A stretch of DNA of 64,000 bases from Holophagales bacterium (GCA_009836625.1 VXVC01000004.1:124001-188000); one strand, 5' to 3'; counted from the stretch's first letter, positions 42,946-51,194 are shown. The notes: generated from the sequence alone by a model not told the origin. Translations and numbers: made by a program.

Positions 42946-42951
42946 TAGGAT
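42946..42951 (+). promoter_or_regulatory. -10 element TAGGAT, leaderless-type, for the beta-propeller/cytochrome gene
   Basis: TAGGAT ends eight bases before the ATG at 42960. The same hexamer serves the divergent UPF0261 gene 76 bases away. Confidence 0.4.
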
Positions 42952-42959
42952 CGCCGGTC

Positions 42960-45878
42960 ATGCTCGCTCGCAGTCTGTTCTTGGGATTCGCGTTCACCCT
43001 CGCCGTTGCAGCCGGCGCCCAGGAGTTGATGCCCGATCGCGACGGGTCGCGCCGGGAGCGGCTCAACTACGCCGGGGAGCGGTTCCGCACGCCCGACGGA
43101 TTCGCGGTGGAACCGGCGGCGACAGCCGGCCTCTTCGGTTCGGTCGTCAACATGACCTTCGACGCCGCGGGCAGACCGTTGCTGGCGCTGGAGGGCGAAG
43201 GCCTGGCGCTGCTGGAGGACGCCGACGGTGACGGCGTGTACGACCGGCGCATCGACTTCGCTCCCCAGGTCGATACGGCCCACGGCCTGTACGTCATGGG
43301 GCCGGGCGACCTGCTCGTCCACGCGAACGGCCGCGGCCGGCTGGCTGAAGCGGCGGGAGTCGAGGGCAGGCCCGGCCGCAACGACTCGGTCGAGGACACC
43401 GGGCTCTACCGGTTGCGGGACACGGACGGCGACGACCGCGTCGATGCCGTCGAGCAGATCGCTCCCGCGAACGGCCGGATCCAGGAGCACGGACCGCACA
43501 CGATCGCGCGGGGTCCCGACGGCGCCCTCTACGCCCTCTATGGCAACTACTCGTCGCCCGAAGTGGGGCTCGCGCCGACGTCGCCGCTGCGCGAGCTGCA
43601 GGAGGATCAACTCCTGCCGCCAATTCTCGATCCGCGGGGCCATGCGAACAGCCTGCGCGCGCCGGGCGGCACGATCTACCGCCTGGATCTGGATGCCCAC
43701 GTCTGGGAGCGGCTCTCGGGAGGCCTGCGCAATCCCTTCGATCTGGCGATCGGCGCGGCGGGGGAGATCTTTGCCTACGAGGCGGACATGGAGTGGGACC
43801 GCGGGTTGCCCTGGTTCCGGCCCACCCGGGTCGTCCACCTGATACCGGCGGGCGACTACGGCTGGCGCACCGGATCCGGCAAGATCGCGTTCCACGAAAT
43901 CGACACGCTGCCCGGCGTCGTCGACCTCGGCCGCGGTTCGCCGGTGGGCGTCACCTTCTACTACCACCACGCGTACCCTGCGAGGTTCTCGGGCGCCTAC
44001 TTCATGGGCGACTGGTCGAGGGGCCGCATCCGCGTCCTGTTCCCCGAGCGGGCCGGCGCCACCTGGACCGGAGAGGCCCACGACTTCGTCCTCGGCGAAC
44101 CGCTGAACGTGACGGACCTCGACGTCGGACCGGACGGGCTCCTGTACTTCGCGACCGGCGGCCGCGGCACTTCGGGAGGCCTCTACCGGGTGACCCACGA
44201 GCGGGCGGGCGAGGTGGTCGAGACCACGGGCGCGGAAGCCGCCGTACGGCAGCCGATGCCTCGTTCCGGCTGGGGAAGGGAGGCGATCCGGCGCGCTCGC
44301 GGCGAGGCGGGTGCGAACTGGGAGGCGGAGCTGTGGGCGGTCGTTCGCGACGCCGGACGAGAGTCGATCGACCGAATCCGCGCGCTGGAACTGCTCCAGG
44401 TGCATGGTCCGCGACCGACTCTGGAAGAAGCGGCGGCGCTCCTCGACTCGGACGCGCCACTGGTGCGGGCGGCTGCCGCCACGCTGCTCGGCGGGCACCC
44501 CTTCACCCAGGTACAGGGTTCTCTGCGCTCCGCGCTCGCCGACGGCGACCCGCTGGTCGCCCGGCGGGCAGCCGAATCCCTCGTGCGCTCAGGGCTCGAT
44601 CTCCGCGCCCGCGGCATCGAGGTTGAAACCTCCGATGCCCTCTACGGTCTGCTCGACCACGGTGACCGGTTCCTCCGCTACGCGGCCCGGGAGGCGATCC
44701 AGCGCATCCCGCATGGCTACTGGGTCGACCAGGCCTTCGTGGCTTCTCCCCGGCAGCGACCCCGCGGTTTCTTCGAGGCGGTGCTGGCGATGATCTACAG
44801 CCTGGAGCACAGGATCGAGTACAACTTCCTGATGGGGGCATTGCTCCAGGTCGCGCGGGCCGACCTGGAGCTGGAGGCCGAACTCGACTTCCTGCGGACG
44901 ATGGAGATCGCCTTCATTCGCGACCCGGCCCCCGACGCCCCGGGGCGCGACGAGGCGCGCGCCGGCCTGGGTCAGGCGCTGGTCGGCCGCTACCCGCACG
45001 CCGACGATCGCGTGAACCGGCAACTCGAACGGCTGCTCGCGTTCCTCCAGCCGGAGGGGGCCCTCGCCCGGTTGGTCGAGCGCCTGGAAGACGACCGGCC
45101 GCCGGCTGAGGAGATCCACACCGCCTACTGCCTGCGCACGATGGACCGGGGCTGGACGCCGGAGTTGCGCGCCCGGGTCGTGTCCTGGTTCGACGATGCC
45201 CGGGAGTTCCGGGGGGCCGCCAGCATGGAGGGATACATCGACGCCATCTGGTCCGACGTCCTGGACCGGTTCCCGGACGGGGAACGCGCGGCAGCCGAGG
45301 AGCGGCTCGAGGGTCAGCAGGCCGAGCGGGCGCGGCGCGCCGCCGCGCTGGTCACCGAAGTCGAGGGCGACCGGCGAGGCAGGAGCGACCTCGCCCAGAT
45401 GAGCTTCGAGGAGCTCGCGGAGTACCTGGAGTACGACGTGATGGCCTACGAGCGCTACAACCTGGAGCAGGGCGAGCGGGTTTTCCACCGCGCGCGCTGC
45501 TCGGCCTGCCACGTGTTCGGCGACATCGGCCGTGGCGGCGGCCCGGATCTCTCGACGGTGATCAAGCGCTTCCGCCGCGGCGAGGTCCTCGAGTCGATCA
45601 TGTTCCCGTCACGCGTCATCTCGGACCAGTACCAGGCGGTCGATGTCGAGCTGGAGGACGGCGCTTTGCACAGCGGGATGGTGGTCGAGGATACGGCCGG
45701 GCGGCTGACGCTGATCAACGCGAACGGCGACCGCCTCGATCTGGACAAGGCGCGGATCCGGAGCCGCGAGCCGTCCGCGCTCTCGATCATGCCGGAGGGC
45801 CTGCTCGACACGATGACCCTGAGCGATCTGGCCAGCCTGATCCGCTTCCTTGACGAGGGGGCCGACGCGGCCCCCTAG
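42960..45878 (+). CDS. Secreted beta-propeller dehydrogenase-like protein with HEAT repeats and C-terminal cytochrome c
   Basis: 972 residues: signal peptide (to about 22), a six-bladed propeller of the soluble glucose dehydrogenase/PVC type (about 40-410; GGLRNPFDLAIGAAGEIFAYE, IPAGDYGWRTGSG, YFMGDWSRGRIRVLF), HEAT-like helices (about 470-560; APLVRAAAATLLGG), more helical repeats, and a haem c domain (CSACHVFGDIGRGGGPDLS, about 847-865) followed by the usual small beta tail (RVISDQYQAVDVELEDG). Proteins of this make-up are membrane-associated sugar or alcohol oxidases with a built-in electron exit; the substrate here is unknown. The start is the ATG at 42960. Confidence 0.87.
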   Translation: MLARSLFLGFAFTLAVAAGAQELMPDRDGSRRERLNYAGERFRTPDGFAVEPAATAGLFGSVVNMTFDAAGRPLLALEGEGLALLEDADGDGVYDRRIDFAPQVDTAHGLYVMGPGDLLVHANGRGRLAEAAGVEGRPGRNDSVEDTGLYRLRDTDGDDRVDAVEQIAPANGRIQEHGPHTIARGPDGALYALYGNYSSPEVGLAPTSPLRELQEDQLLPPILDPRGHANSLRAPGGTIYRLDLDAHVWERLSGGLRNPFDLAIGAAGEIFAYEADMEWDRGLPWFRPTRVVHLIPAGDYGWRTGSGKIAFHEIDTLPGVVDLGRGSPVGVTFYYHHAYPARFSGAYFMGDWSRGRIRVLFPERAGATWTGEAHDFVLGEPLNVTDLDVGPDGLLYFATGGRGTSGGLYRVTHERAGEVVETTGAEAAVRQPMPRSGWGREAIRRARGEAGANWEAELWAVVRDAGRESIDRIRALELLQVHGPRPTLEEAAALLDSDAPLVRAAAATLLGGHPFTQVQGSLRSALADGDPLVARRAAESLVRSGLDLRARGIEVETSDALYGLLDHGDRFLRYAAREAIQRIPHGYWVDQAFVASPRQRPRGFFEAVLAMIYSLEHRIEYNFLMGALLQVARADLELEAELDFLRTMEIAFIRDPAPDAPGRDEARAGLGQALVGRYPHADDRVNRQLERLLAFLQPEGALARLVERLEDDRPPAEEIHTAYCLRTMDRGWTPELRARVVSWFDDAREFRGAASMEGYIDAIWSDVLDRFPDGERAAAEERLEGQQAERARRAAALVTEVEGDRRGRSDLAQMSFEELAEYLEYDVMAYERYNLEQGERVFHRARCSACHVFGDIGRGGGPDLSTVIKRFRRGEVLESIMFPSRVISDQYQAVDVELEDGALHSGMVVEDTAGRLTLINANGDRLDLDKARIRSREPSALSIMPEGLLDTMTLSDLASLIRFLDEGADAAP

Positions 45879-45888
45879 CGCCGCAGGT

Positions 45889-47457
45889 TCACGGCGGCGG
45901 CAGCGGCGCCGCGTCGGCGCCGCGGATCGCCTCGAGTTCCGCGGTCAATCGCTCGACGATGTCGGGCCGGGCGAGGTAGAGGTCCTTCGTCTCGGCCGGG
46001 TCGGCGACGAGTTCATAGAGCTGTCCCTCGGCCCCTCCGGGTTCCGGGGCGAGTTGCCGCGGTTGCGTGAAGCCGCCCGAGCCGAGCCCCTCGATCAGCT
46101 TCCACTTCCGAGAGATGGCCGGGTCGTCCGTGTCGTGTGAACGGATGGCGAACATGCCGCGCGAGCTGTGGTGAATCAGCGAACCGCGGGGCGGCTGCGG
46201 GTCTTCCTCGCCGCGTAGCACCGGGCCGAGGTCGACGCTGTCTTCCGCCACTCCCTCGGGGAGGTCGACCTCCAGGAGGGAGGTGACGGTGCGGAACACG
46301 TCGACCAGGCCGGCCAGCTCCTCCCGTACGGCGCCGGCCGGAATGCGGGCCGGCCAGCGAGCCAGAAAGGGTACGCGGTGGCCGCCCTCGTGGATGTCGG
46401 CCTTCTGCCCGCGCAGCGCGCCGTTCGCGCGGTGTCCGGTCTCCTCGATGTCGGCTTCCAGCCAGTGTGCGCCGTTGTCGCTCGTGAACAGGACCAGGGT
46501 GTTCGAGGCGAGGCCCAGAGAGTCGAGCGCGCCGAGTAGCCGGCCGACGCCGGCGTCGACCTGGGCGACGAAGTCGCCGTAAACGCCGGCGTCGCTCGCG
46601 CCTTCGAACTCGGGCAGCGGCATCCAGGGCGTATGGGGCGAGGGCAGCGGCAGGTAGAGGAAGAAGGGGCGGTCGTCCCCGGCGCTCGCCCGCTGTTCCA
46701 GGTAGCCTCTGGCCCGATCGAAGAGAGTCGGAGTCACCTGGAGGAAATCGAAGCCGGGCGCGATGTCGCCGGCGCGCCAGTAGCCGTCCCCCCCGTAGCG
46801 CCGCATCGAACTGGCCTCGACCGTCTCGGTCGCCGCCTCGAACACGCCCTCGTCCTCGATGTAGAGGTACGGCTCCATGTCGAGGGAGGCGGGGATGCCG
46901 AAGTAGTGCTCGAAGCCCGCGGTGACCGGCCCCGGCTGCAGCGGGGCGCTGTAGTCCGCTTCGCCGGGAGTGTCGTCGTTCGGATCCGGGTCGGCGCCGA
47001 GGCCGAGGTGCCACTTCCCGATGCCGGCAGTGGCGTAACCCAGGGTCCGAAGGAACGCCGGCAAAGTGACGCGCTCCGGCTCGAGCAGAGCGGTGGAACG
47101 TCCGTTCAGCACCCCGCGCTTGAGCCGCGAGCGCCAGGCGTAGCGACCGGTGAGCAGCGCGTAGCGGGTCGGCGTGCAGACGGACGACGGGCTGTGGGCG
47201 TCCGTCAGTCGCATGCCCTCGGCCCCGAGCCGGTCGAGGTTGGGGGTCGGGATCCGCGACCCCGGGTTGTAGACGCCGAGATCGCCATAGCCGAGGTCAT
47301 CTGCGAGGATCAGCAGGATGTTCGGCCGCTCGGTCTCCGGTTCCTGGTGCGGTGCGGGTTCGGGCGCACAACCCAGCAGCAGTACCGCGGCGGCCGCCGC
47401 GCACTTGGCGACGGCCGGCCGGCCCGAAAGCGCTTGACGGCGTGCTGGTTGGTACAG
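45889..47457 (-). CDS. Sulfatase lipoprotein (Cys-type, arylsulfatase A-like), probably starting at CTG
   Basis: 522 residues. The frame carries the full N-terminus: lipobox LLLGC after a basic, hydrophobic leader, then RPNILLILADDLGYGDLG with the two calcium-binding aspartates. The formylglycine site is CTPTR in SVCTPTRYALLTGR. Further motifs are GKWHLG and FTSDNGAHW. An ATG at 47214 is the first standard start, but it would delete the lipoprotein leader and metal-binding DD. The only fitting start is CTG at 47457, seven bases after a GGAAGGGAG ribosome site. The gene is convergent with the beta-propeller gene. Substrate (carbohydrate sulfate or other) unknown. Confidence 0.85.
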   Translation of the reverse strand: MYQPARRQALSGRPAVAKCAAAAAVLLLGCAPEPAPHQEPETERPNILLILADDLGYGDLGVYNPGSRIPTPNLDRLGAEGMRLTDAHSPSSVCTPTRYALLTGRYAWRSRLKRGVLNGRSTALLEPERVTLPAFLRTLGYATAGIGKWHLGLGADPDPNDDTPGEADYSAPLQPGPVTAGFEHYFGIPASLDMEPYLYIEDEGVFEAATETVEASSMRRYGGDGYWRAGDIAPGFDFLQVTPTLFDRARGYLEQRASAGDDRPFFLYLPLPSPHTPWMPLPEFEGASDAGVYGDFVAQVDAGVGRLLGALDSLGLASNTLVLFTSDNGAHWLEADIEETGHRANGALRGQKADIHEGGHRVPFLARWPARIPAGAVREELAGLVDVFRTVTSLLEVDLPEGVAEDSVDLGPVLRGEEDPQPPRGSLIHHSSRGMFAIRSHDTDDPAISRKWKLIEGLGSGGFTQPRQLAPEPGGAEGQLYELVADPAETKDLYLARPDIVERLTAELEAIRGADAAPLPPP

Positions 47458-47464
47458 TCCGCGA

Positions 47465-47473
47465 CTCCCTTCC
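47465..47473 (-). promoter_or_regulatory. Ribosome binding site GGAAGGGAG that decides the CTG start of the sulfatase
   Basis: On the minus strand GGAAGGGAG is followed by TCGCGGA and then CTG at 47457, a seven-base spacer. No ATG, GTG or TTG occurs in frame between here and the conserved first beta strand. Confidence 0.6.
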
Positions 47474-47479
47474 GCGCCG

Positions 47480-47489
47480 ATCGTACCCT
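47480..47489. promoter_or_regulatory. Overlapping divergent -10 elements for sulfatase and chorismate mutase
   Basis: ATCGTACCCT reads TACGAT on the minus strand (47485-47480; about 22 bases before the sulfatase CTG) and TACCCT on the plus strand (47484-47489; 12 bases before the chorismate mutase ATG). If both work, the two promoters cannot be opened at once. Confidence 0.35.
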
Positions 47490-47501
47490 CCGCTTCTTCC
47501 C

Positions 47502-47960
47502 ATGCAAGCCCAATCGCGCAAGAGGTCCCGGCGCGCGAGCTTCCGACGTCGGGGACGGCCGGTCTGTCGCGGCGTCCGCGGCGCGACGACGGTCGAGGGC
47601 ACGAGCCGCGAGTTGATTCTGACCGCGACGGCGGAACTGCTGGAGCGGATGGTGCAGGCGAACGGCATCGAGACGGAGGACATAGCCAGCGCCATCTTCA
47701 CGACCTCGCCTGATCTGACGGCGGAGTATCCGGCGCTGGCGGCCCGGCTGATGGGTTGGCGGGACGTGGCTCTCCTGTGCGGTCACGAGATGGCGGTTCC
47801 AGGCGGCCTGGAGCGTTGCGTGCGCATCCTGCTGCACTGGAACACGACGCTTCCCGCTTCGGATGTCGAGCACGTCTACATCCATGGCGCATCGAACCTG
47901 CGGCCCGACCGCGAGGAACTCGACCAGCTGCGCCGGCAGCTCGAGCGGAAGACGCGCTAG
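47502..47960 (+). CDS. aroH: Chorismate mutase, AroH class
   Basis: 152 residues. From about residue 28 it follows the small trimeric Bacillus-type chorismate mutase: RGVRGATTVE, TTSPDLTAEYPALAAR, HEMAVPGGLERCVRIL and VYIHGASNLRPD. It converts chorismate to prephenate for Phe/Tyr synthesis. The first 27 residues are an added basic stretch (many Arg) not typical of the family; no GTG or ATG nearer the domain is available. A TACCCT -10 lies 12 bases before the ATG. No other aromatic pathway genes are nearby. Confidence 0.9.
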   Translation: MQAQSRKRSRRASFRRRGRPVCRGVRGATTVEGTSRELILTATAELLERMVQANGIETEDIASAIFTTSPDLTAEYPALAARLMGWRDVALLCGHEMAVPGGLERCVRILLHWNTTLPASDVEHVYIHGASNLRPDREELDQLRRQLERKTR

Positions 47961-48027
47961 GACGCGGTCCCCTTGGATGGCCGGGTGGCGCGTGTGCGTC
48001 CGGCAGCACAACGCAGTTAATCGTGAC

Positions 48028-48033
48028 TAGAAT
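48028..48033 (+). promoter_or_regulatory. -10 element TAGAAT of the peroxiredoxin gene
   Basis: TAGAAT (five of six) predicts a leader of about 57 bases that includes GGAGGAATC before the ATG at 48097. It lies in a locally AT-richer stretch. No clear -35 or OxyR-like site is seen. Confidence 0.4.
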
Positions 48034-48096
48034 GGTCATCTTTCTCGGCGCTCCACGCTACGCGCTCTGCATAGAACCCGATCGACCGGAGGAATC

Positions 48097-48753
48097 ATGA
48101 CGCTCAGAATCAACGACGAGGCCCCGAACTTCACCGCGCAGACCACGGAAGGGGAGATCGACTTTCACGAGTGGATCGGGGACGGCTGGTGCGTTCTCTT
48201 CTCCCACCCGAAGGACTTCACGCCGGTCTGCACGACCGAGCTGGGTACCGTGGCCGGCCTCAAGGGCGAGTTCGACCGTCGCAATTGCAAGGTGATCGGC
48301 ATCAGCGTCGACGGCGTGTCGGACCACGAGGCGTGGTCGAAGGACATCGAGGCGTCGCAGGGCCACGCCTTGAACTACCCGCTGATCGGCGACCCGACGC
48401 TCGACATCGTGAAGCGCTACGACATGCTGCCCGCCGACGCTGGCGACACCTCCCAGGGCCGGACGCCGATGGACAACGCGACCGCGCGCTCGGTTTTTGT
48501 CATCGGCCCGGACAGGCGGATCAAGGCGACCCTCACCTACCCGATGAGCACGGGTCGGAACTTCGCCGAGATCCTGCGTCTGGTCGACTCCGTGCAGTTG
48601 ACGGCGAAGGAGCAGGTGGCGACGCCGGCGAACTGGGAGCACGGCGACGACGTGATCATCCTGCCGGCGGTGTCTGACGAGGCGGCGCGGGCGAAGTACC
48701 CCCAGGGCTGGCAGCAGCCCCTGCCGTACATCCGGGTGGTGCCGCAGCCGTAG
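48097..48753 (+). CDS. 1-Cys peroxiredoxin (Prx6 type)
   Basis: 218 residues, typical of the Prx6/AhpC-like 1-Cys class. Peroxidatic Cys45 is in HPKDFTPVCTTE, the conserved Arg in DNATARSVFVI, and the extended C-terminal domain (about 160-218) holds the AKEQVATPANW motif of Prx6. It reduces hydrogen peroxide and organic peroxides in the cytoplasm. Cys32 and Cys65 are not in the standard resolving position. The ATG has GGAGG just upstream. It stands alone between chorismate mutase and the convergent BolA gene. Confidence 0.95.
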   Translation: MTLRINDEAPNFTAQTTEGEIDFHEWIGDGWCVLFSHPKDFTPVCTTELGTVAGLKGEFDRRNCKVIGISVDGVSDHEAWSKDIEASQGHALNYPLIGDPTLDIVKRYDMLPADAGDTSQGRTPMDNATARSVFVIGPDRRIKATLTYPMSTGRNFAEILRLVDSVQLTAKEQVATPANWEHGDDVIILPAVSDEAARAKYPQGWQQPLPYIRVVPQP

Positions 48754-48761
48754 GTGCGGAT

Positions 48762-49151
48762 TCAGTCGGCGGCGTCGAACCGGGAGCCGCCGCGGCAGTC
48801 GGGCGAGAGGCCGCGGCTCTCGCCGCGGCTGCGCCACTCGGCCGGAGTCAGCGCGTCGACGGCCAGGGCGTGGACCGGTCCGGCCAGTTCGTCGGCCAGG
48901 GCGCGGTGTATCACCCGGTGCCGCTGCAGCCGGTTCATGCCCTCGAACCGGCCGCTGACAACGACGACACGGAAGTGGGTCTCGGCCTTGGGCGGGACAT
49001 TGTGCATCCGGCTCTCGTTCAGGACCTCGATCACTTCGGCGCCGGTCGCCTGCTCAAGCTTCTCGCGAATCGCCTGTTCGAGGGGCGTGCCGCGAACGAC
49101 CGCCTTCTCGGAAGCCCTGTGTGTCGCGAGCGGACGGCCGAGAGTCGCCAT
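48762..49151 (-). CDS. BolA family protein
   Basis: 129 residues. The BolA core (about 22-105) has IREKLEQATGAEVIEVLNES, ETHFRVVVVSGRFEG, QRHRVIHRALADEL and VHALAVDALTPAEW. Short extensions occur at both ends; the C-terminal one has a Cys (SPDCRGG). BolA proteins bind monothiol glutaredoxin with a [2Fe-2S] cluster or act in nucleic-acid binding; which applies here cannot be told, and no glutaredoxin gene is adjacent. A TATGAT -10 lies six bases before the start. Confidence 0.9.
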   Translation of the reverse strand: MATLGRPLATHRASEKAVVRGTPLEQAIREKLEQATGAEVIEVLNESRMHNVPPKAETHFRVVVVSGRFEGMNRLQRHRVIHRALADELAGPVHALAVDALTPAEWRSRGESRGLSPDCRGGSRFDAAD

Positions 49152-49157
49152 GCGCCG

Positions 49158-49163
49158 ATCATA
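49158..49163 (-). promoter_or_regulatory. -10 element TATGAT, leaderless-type, for the BolA gene
   Basis: TATGAT (five of six) on the minus strand ends six bases before the ATG at 49151, and no Shine-Dalgarno sequence lies between. Confidence 0.48.
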
Positions 49164-49182
49164 GCGGCGTCGACGGCCGTGC

Positions 49183-49188
49183 TACCGT
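49183..49188 (+). promoter_or_regulatory. Extended -10 TGC-TACCGT, leaderless-type, for the anchored protein gene
   Basis: TGCTACCGT ends six bases before the ATG at 49195. Divergent from and 20 bases away from the BolA -10, so the whole 43-base intergenic region holds two back-to-back start-proximal promoters. Confidence 0.45.
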
Positions 49189-49194
49189 CGCTCG

Positions 49195-49908
49195 ATGGCG
49201 GAGTCGACGGGCCGTTCACCCTGGTTCTACGCTCTTGTGGGCTGTCTGGGCTGCCTCGGTATCGTGATCCTGGTGGTGGGCGGCCTGGCTTTCTTCGGTG
49301 TTCGAACGGCCCAGCAGGTGACCGCCGACAACGAGGATCCCGAGCGGCGCAGGCACCGGGCACTGGAGGTGCTGGGAGCGGAGCGGGAGCCTGGTGGGTA
49401 CCACGCCGCGGCGGTCGTTTCGATCCCGCTGTTCCTGGAGATGGCCGTGTTTTCGGACCGGGCGCCGGAAGAGGGCTCCTGGGGAGGGGAGTTCCGTGAG
49501 GAGGGGTTCTTCTACCTTCGCGTGAGAGGAGGGGGCGACGACCTGCGGGCCTTCTTCGACGGCGAGACGAGTGAGTCGGTGACATTCCGCGAGATGGGCC
49601 TGGAGCTGGACATTGAGGAGAACCTGGGACGCGGCGACCTGGACCGCGGGGACTTCACCGGGCGCTGGGCCACCTTCCGTGGCCGTACCCTGTACGAGGC
49701 CGGGGAGGAAGTCGGAGAACTCGTGACCTTTATCGAGTTCGAGTGCCCCGACGACGAGTGGATGCGTATGGGTGTCTGGTTCGGACCTGCCGCGGAGCCG
49801 GATGATCAAGACCCAGCTACGGAACCGGGATCAGACGGTCTGGCGGCGGACGGCGAAGTGATCGAGGCGTTCCTCGAACCGATCTACCCGTGTGGTCGTT
49901 CCGTCTGA
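49195..49908 (+). CDS. Membrane-anchored protein of unknown function
   Basis: 237 residues. After a short N-terminus comes one membrane helix (about 12-35), then a periplasmic-looking acidic domain with several beta-type segments (YHAAAVVSIPLFLEMAVF, FFYLRVRG, LVTFIEFECPDDEWMRMGVW). No motif points to an enzyme and I do not recognise the family. The 3' end overlaps the spondin-domain gene by 19 bases, so the two are probably co-expressed. It is preceded by a start-proximal -10 and no ribosome site. Confidence 0.7.
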   Translation: MAESTGRSPWFYALVGCLGCLGIVILVVGGLAFFGVRTAQQVTADNEDPERRRHRALEVLGAEREPGGYHAAAVVSIPLFLEMAVFSDRAPEEGSWGGEFREEGFFYLRVRGGGDDLRAFFDGETSESVTFREMGLELDIEENLGRGDLDRGDFTGRWATFRGRTLYEAGEEVGELVTFIEFECPDDEWMRMGVWFGPAAEPDDQDPATEPGSDGLAADGEVIEAFLEPIYPCGRSV

Positions 49909-51194
49909 AGCTCCTACTGGCGGCAGCCGCGGTCTGGTCCTGCTGGGTCGCGCCGATTCTGGCGCAGTCCCCCGGCGACGAGTCGGCCAGCTACCGGCTG
50001 ACGTTCCGCGGCACCTGGACGCGTAGCGCGACACCCGGCGGCGTGCCGGGCAGCGCTCACTTCTCGCCCCTGATCGGCGCTGTTCACAACCACCAGGTGA
50101 GTTTCTGGGAGCCGGGCGGCCGGGCTAGCCGGCAGATGGAGCGGGTGGCCGAGCTGGGGATCCAGCGGGACCTGAGAGCCCTCATGGACCGGAATCCGCA
50201 CGTCCTTGAAGTGCTCGAGAAGGAGCCTCAGAGAAGCGGTACAGCCTCGGCATCGATCGAGTTCGAGGCCGACCGGGACCATTCCTTCGTCACCCTGGTG
50301 ACCATGATCGCTCCCAGTCCGGACTGGTTCGTCGGCGTTTCCGCACGATCGCTGCTCGACGACAGCGGAAGGTGGGTCGATGATCTGGAGGTCGACCTCT
50401 TCCCCTACGACGCCGGCACCGAGGAGGGGGCCGAGTTCTCCCTCGACAATCCGGCGACCGTGCCGCAGGGAACGATCGCCAGCATCCGCGGCATGGGCAA
50501 GTTCACGGACGCGCCGATGGCACGGTTGACCTTCGAGCGGCTGGATCCGAACGAGCCGGAACCGCGGTTCACCGGCGATATCGCGGCGGAGCCGGTGGGG
50601 GACTCGGGCGTCATCGTGTTCTGGAGGGGAAGCTGGGCCGGCGCGGAGATGGGGCTGCTCAGCGTCGAGGCGCGCAGCCAGACGGCCGGCTGGGCTCGGG
50701 TGACGACGGCGGACGCGACCGCCGAACGCGTCCGCATCGACGGACTTCGCTCGGAGACGCCGTACACGTTCCGCCTGCGCGCGGACGGGCGCCAGGGACT
50801 CGAGTACTCGGAGGGGGCAAGTGCGACGACCGGCGGCTACAGCGGCCCATGTCGTGCCGGTGACAGCTTCCTCTGCCTGGGGCAGCGCCGCTTCGAAGTC
50901 CAGGTGCACTGGACCGATCCGGACGTGGCCGGCAACTTCGGGAGCGGTGGCGCCATCCCGGTGGCGACGTCCGACGAGTCGGGCCTGTTCTGGTTCTTCG
51001 ACCCGGCGAACCTGGAGCTCGTCGTCAAGGTGCTCGACGGTCGCGTGTTGAACGGTCACTACTGGGTGTTCTACGGCGCCCTGTCCGACGTGGAGTACTG
51101 GGTCACGGTAAGGGACACAGTCGGCGGTCTGAATCGCACGTACCACAATCCGCCCAAGCAGGTAAGCGGGAAGCGGGACCTCGAAGCGTTCTGA
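49890..51194 (+). CDS. Secreted spondin-domain protein with FN3 and a conserved C-terminal domain
   Basis: 434 residues: signal peptide (1-25), a spondin_N-like domain (about 35-215; YRLTFRGTWT, HFSPLIGAVHN, PSPDWFVGVSA), an FN3-like domain (about 222-315) and a C-terminal domain of about 100 residues (FLCLGQRRFEVQVHW ... ESGLFWFFDPANLELVVKVL ... NGHYWVFYG). The last domain recurs in the M14 peptidase at 57726-60110. Spondin domains bind matrix or metal in animals; bacterial role unknown. The start is GTG at 49890, 19 bases inside the previous gene, and gives a clean signal peptide. Ends one base before the stop of the convergent kinase gene. Confidence 0.82.
   Translation: MWSFRLKLLLAAAAVWSCWVAPILAQSPGDESASYRLTFRGTWTRSATPGGVPGSAHFSPLIGAVHNHQVSFWEPGGRASRQMERVAELGIQRDLRALMDRNPHVLEVLEKEPQRSGTASASIEFEADRDHSFVTLVTMIAPSPDWFVGVSARSLLDDSGRWVDDLEVDLFPYDAGTEEGAEFSLDNPATVPQGTIASIRGMGKFTDAPMARLTFERLDPNEPEPRFTGDIAAEPVGDSGVIVFWRGSWAGAEMGLLSVEARSQTAGWARVTTADATAERVRIDGLRSETPYTFRLRADGRQGLEYSEGASATTGGYSGPCRAGDSFLCLGQRRFEVQVHWTDPDVAGNFGSGGAIPVATSDESGLFWFFDPANLELVVKVLDGRVLNGHYWVFYGALSDVEYWVTVRDTVGGLNRTYHNPPKQVSGKRDLEAF

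Noticed and set aside
45889..47214. Sulfatase starting at the ATG at 47214
   Set aside because: It would delete the lipoprotein leader and the metal-binding DD of the sulfatase core, both encoded in the same open frame upstream.
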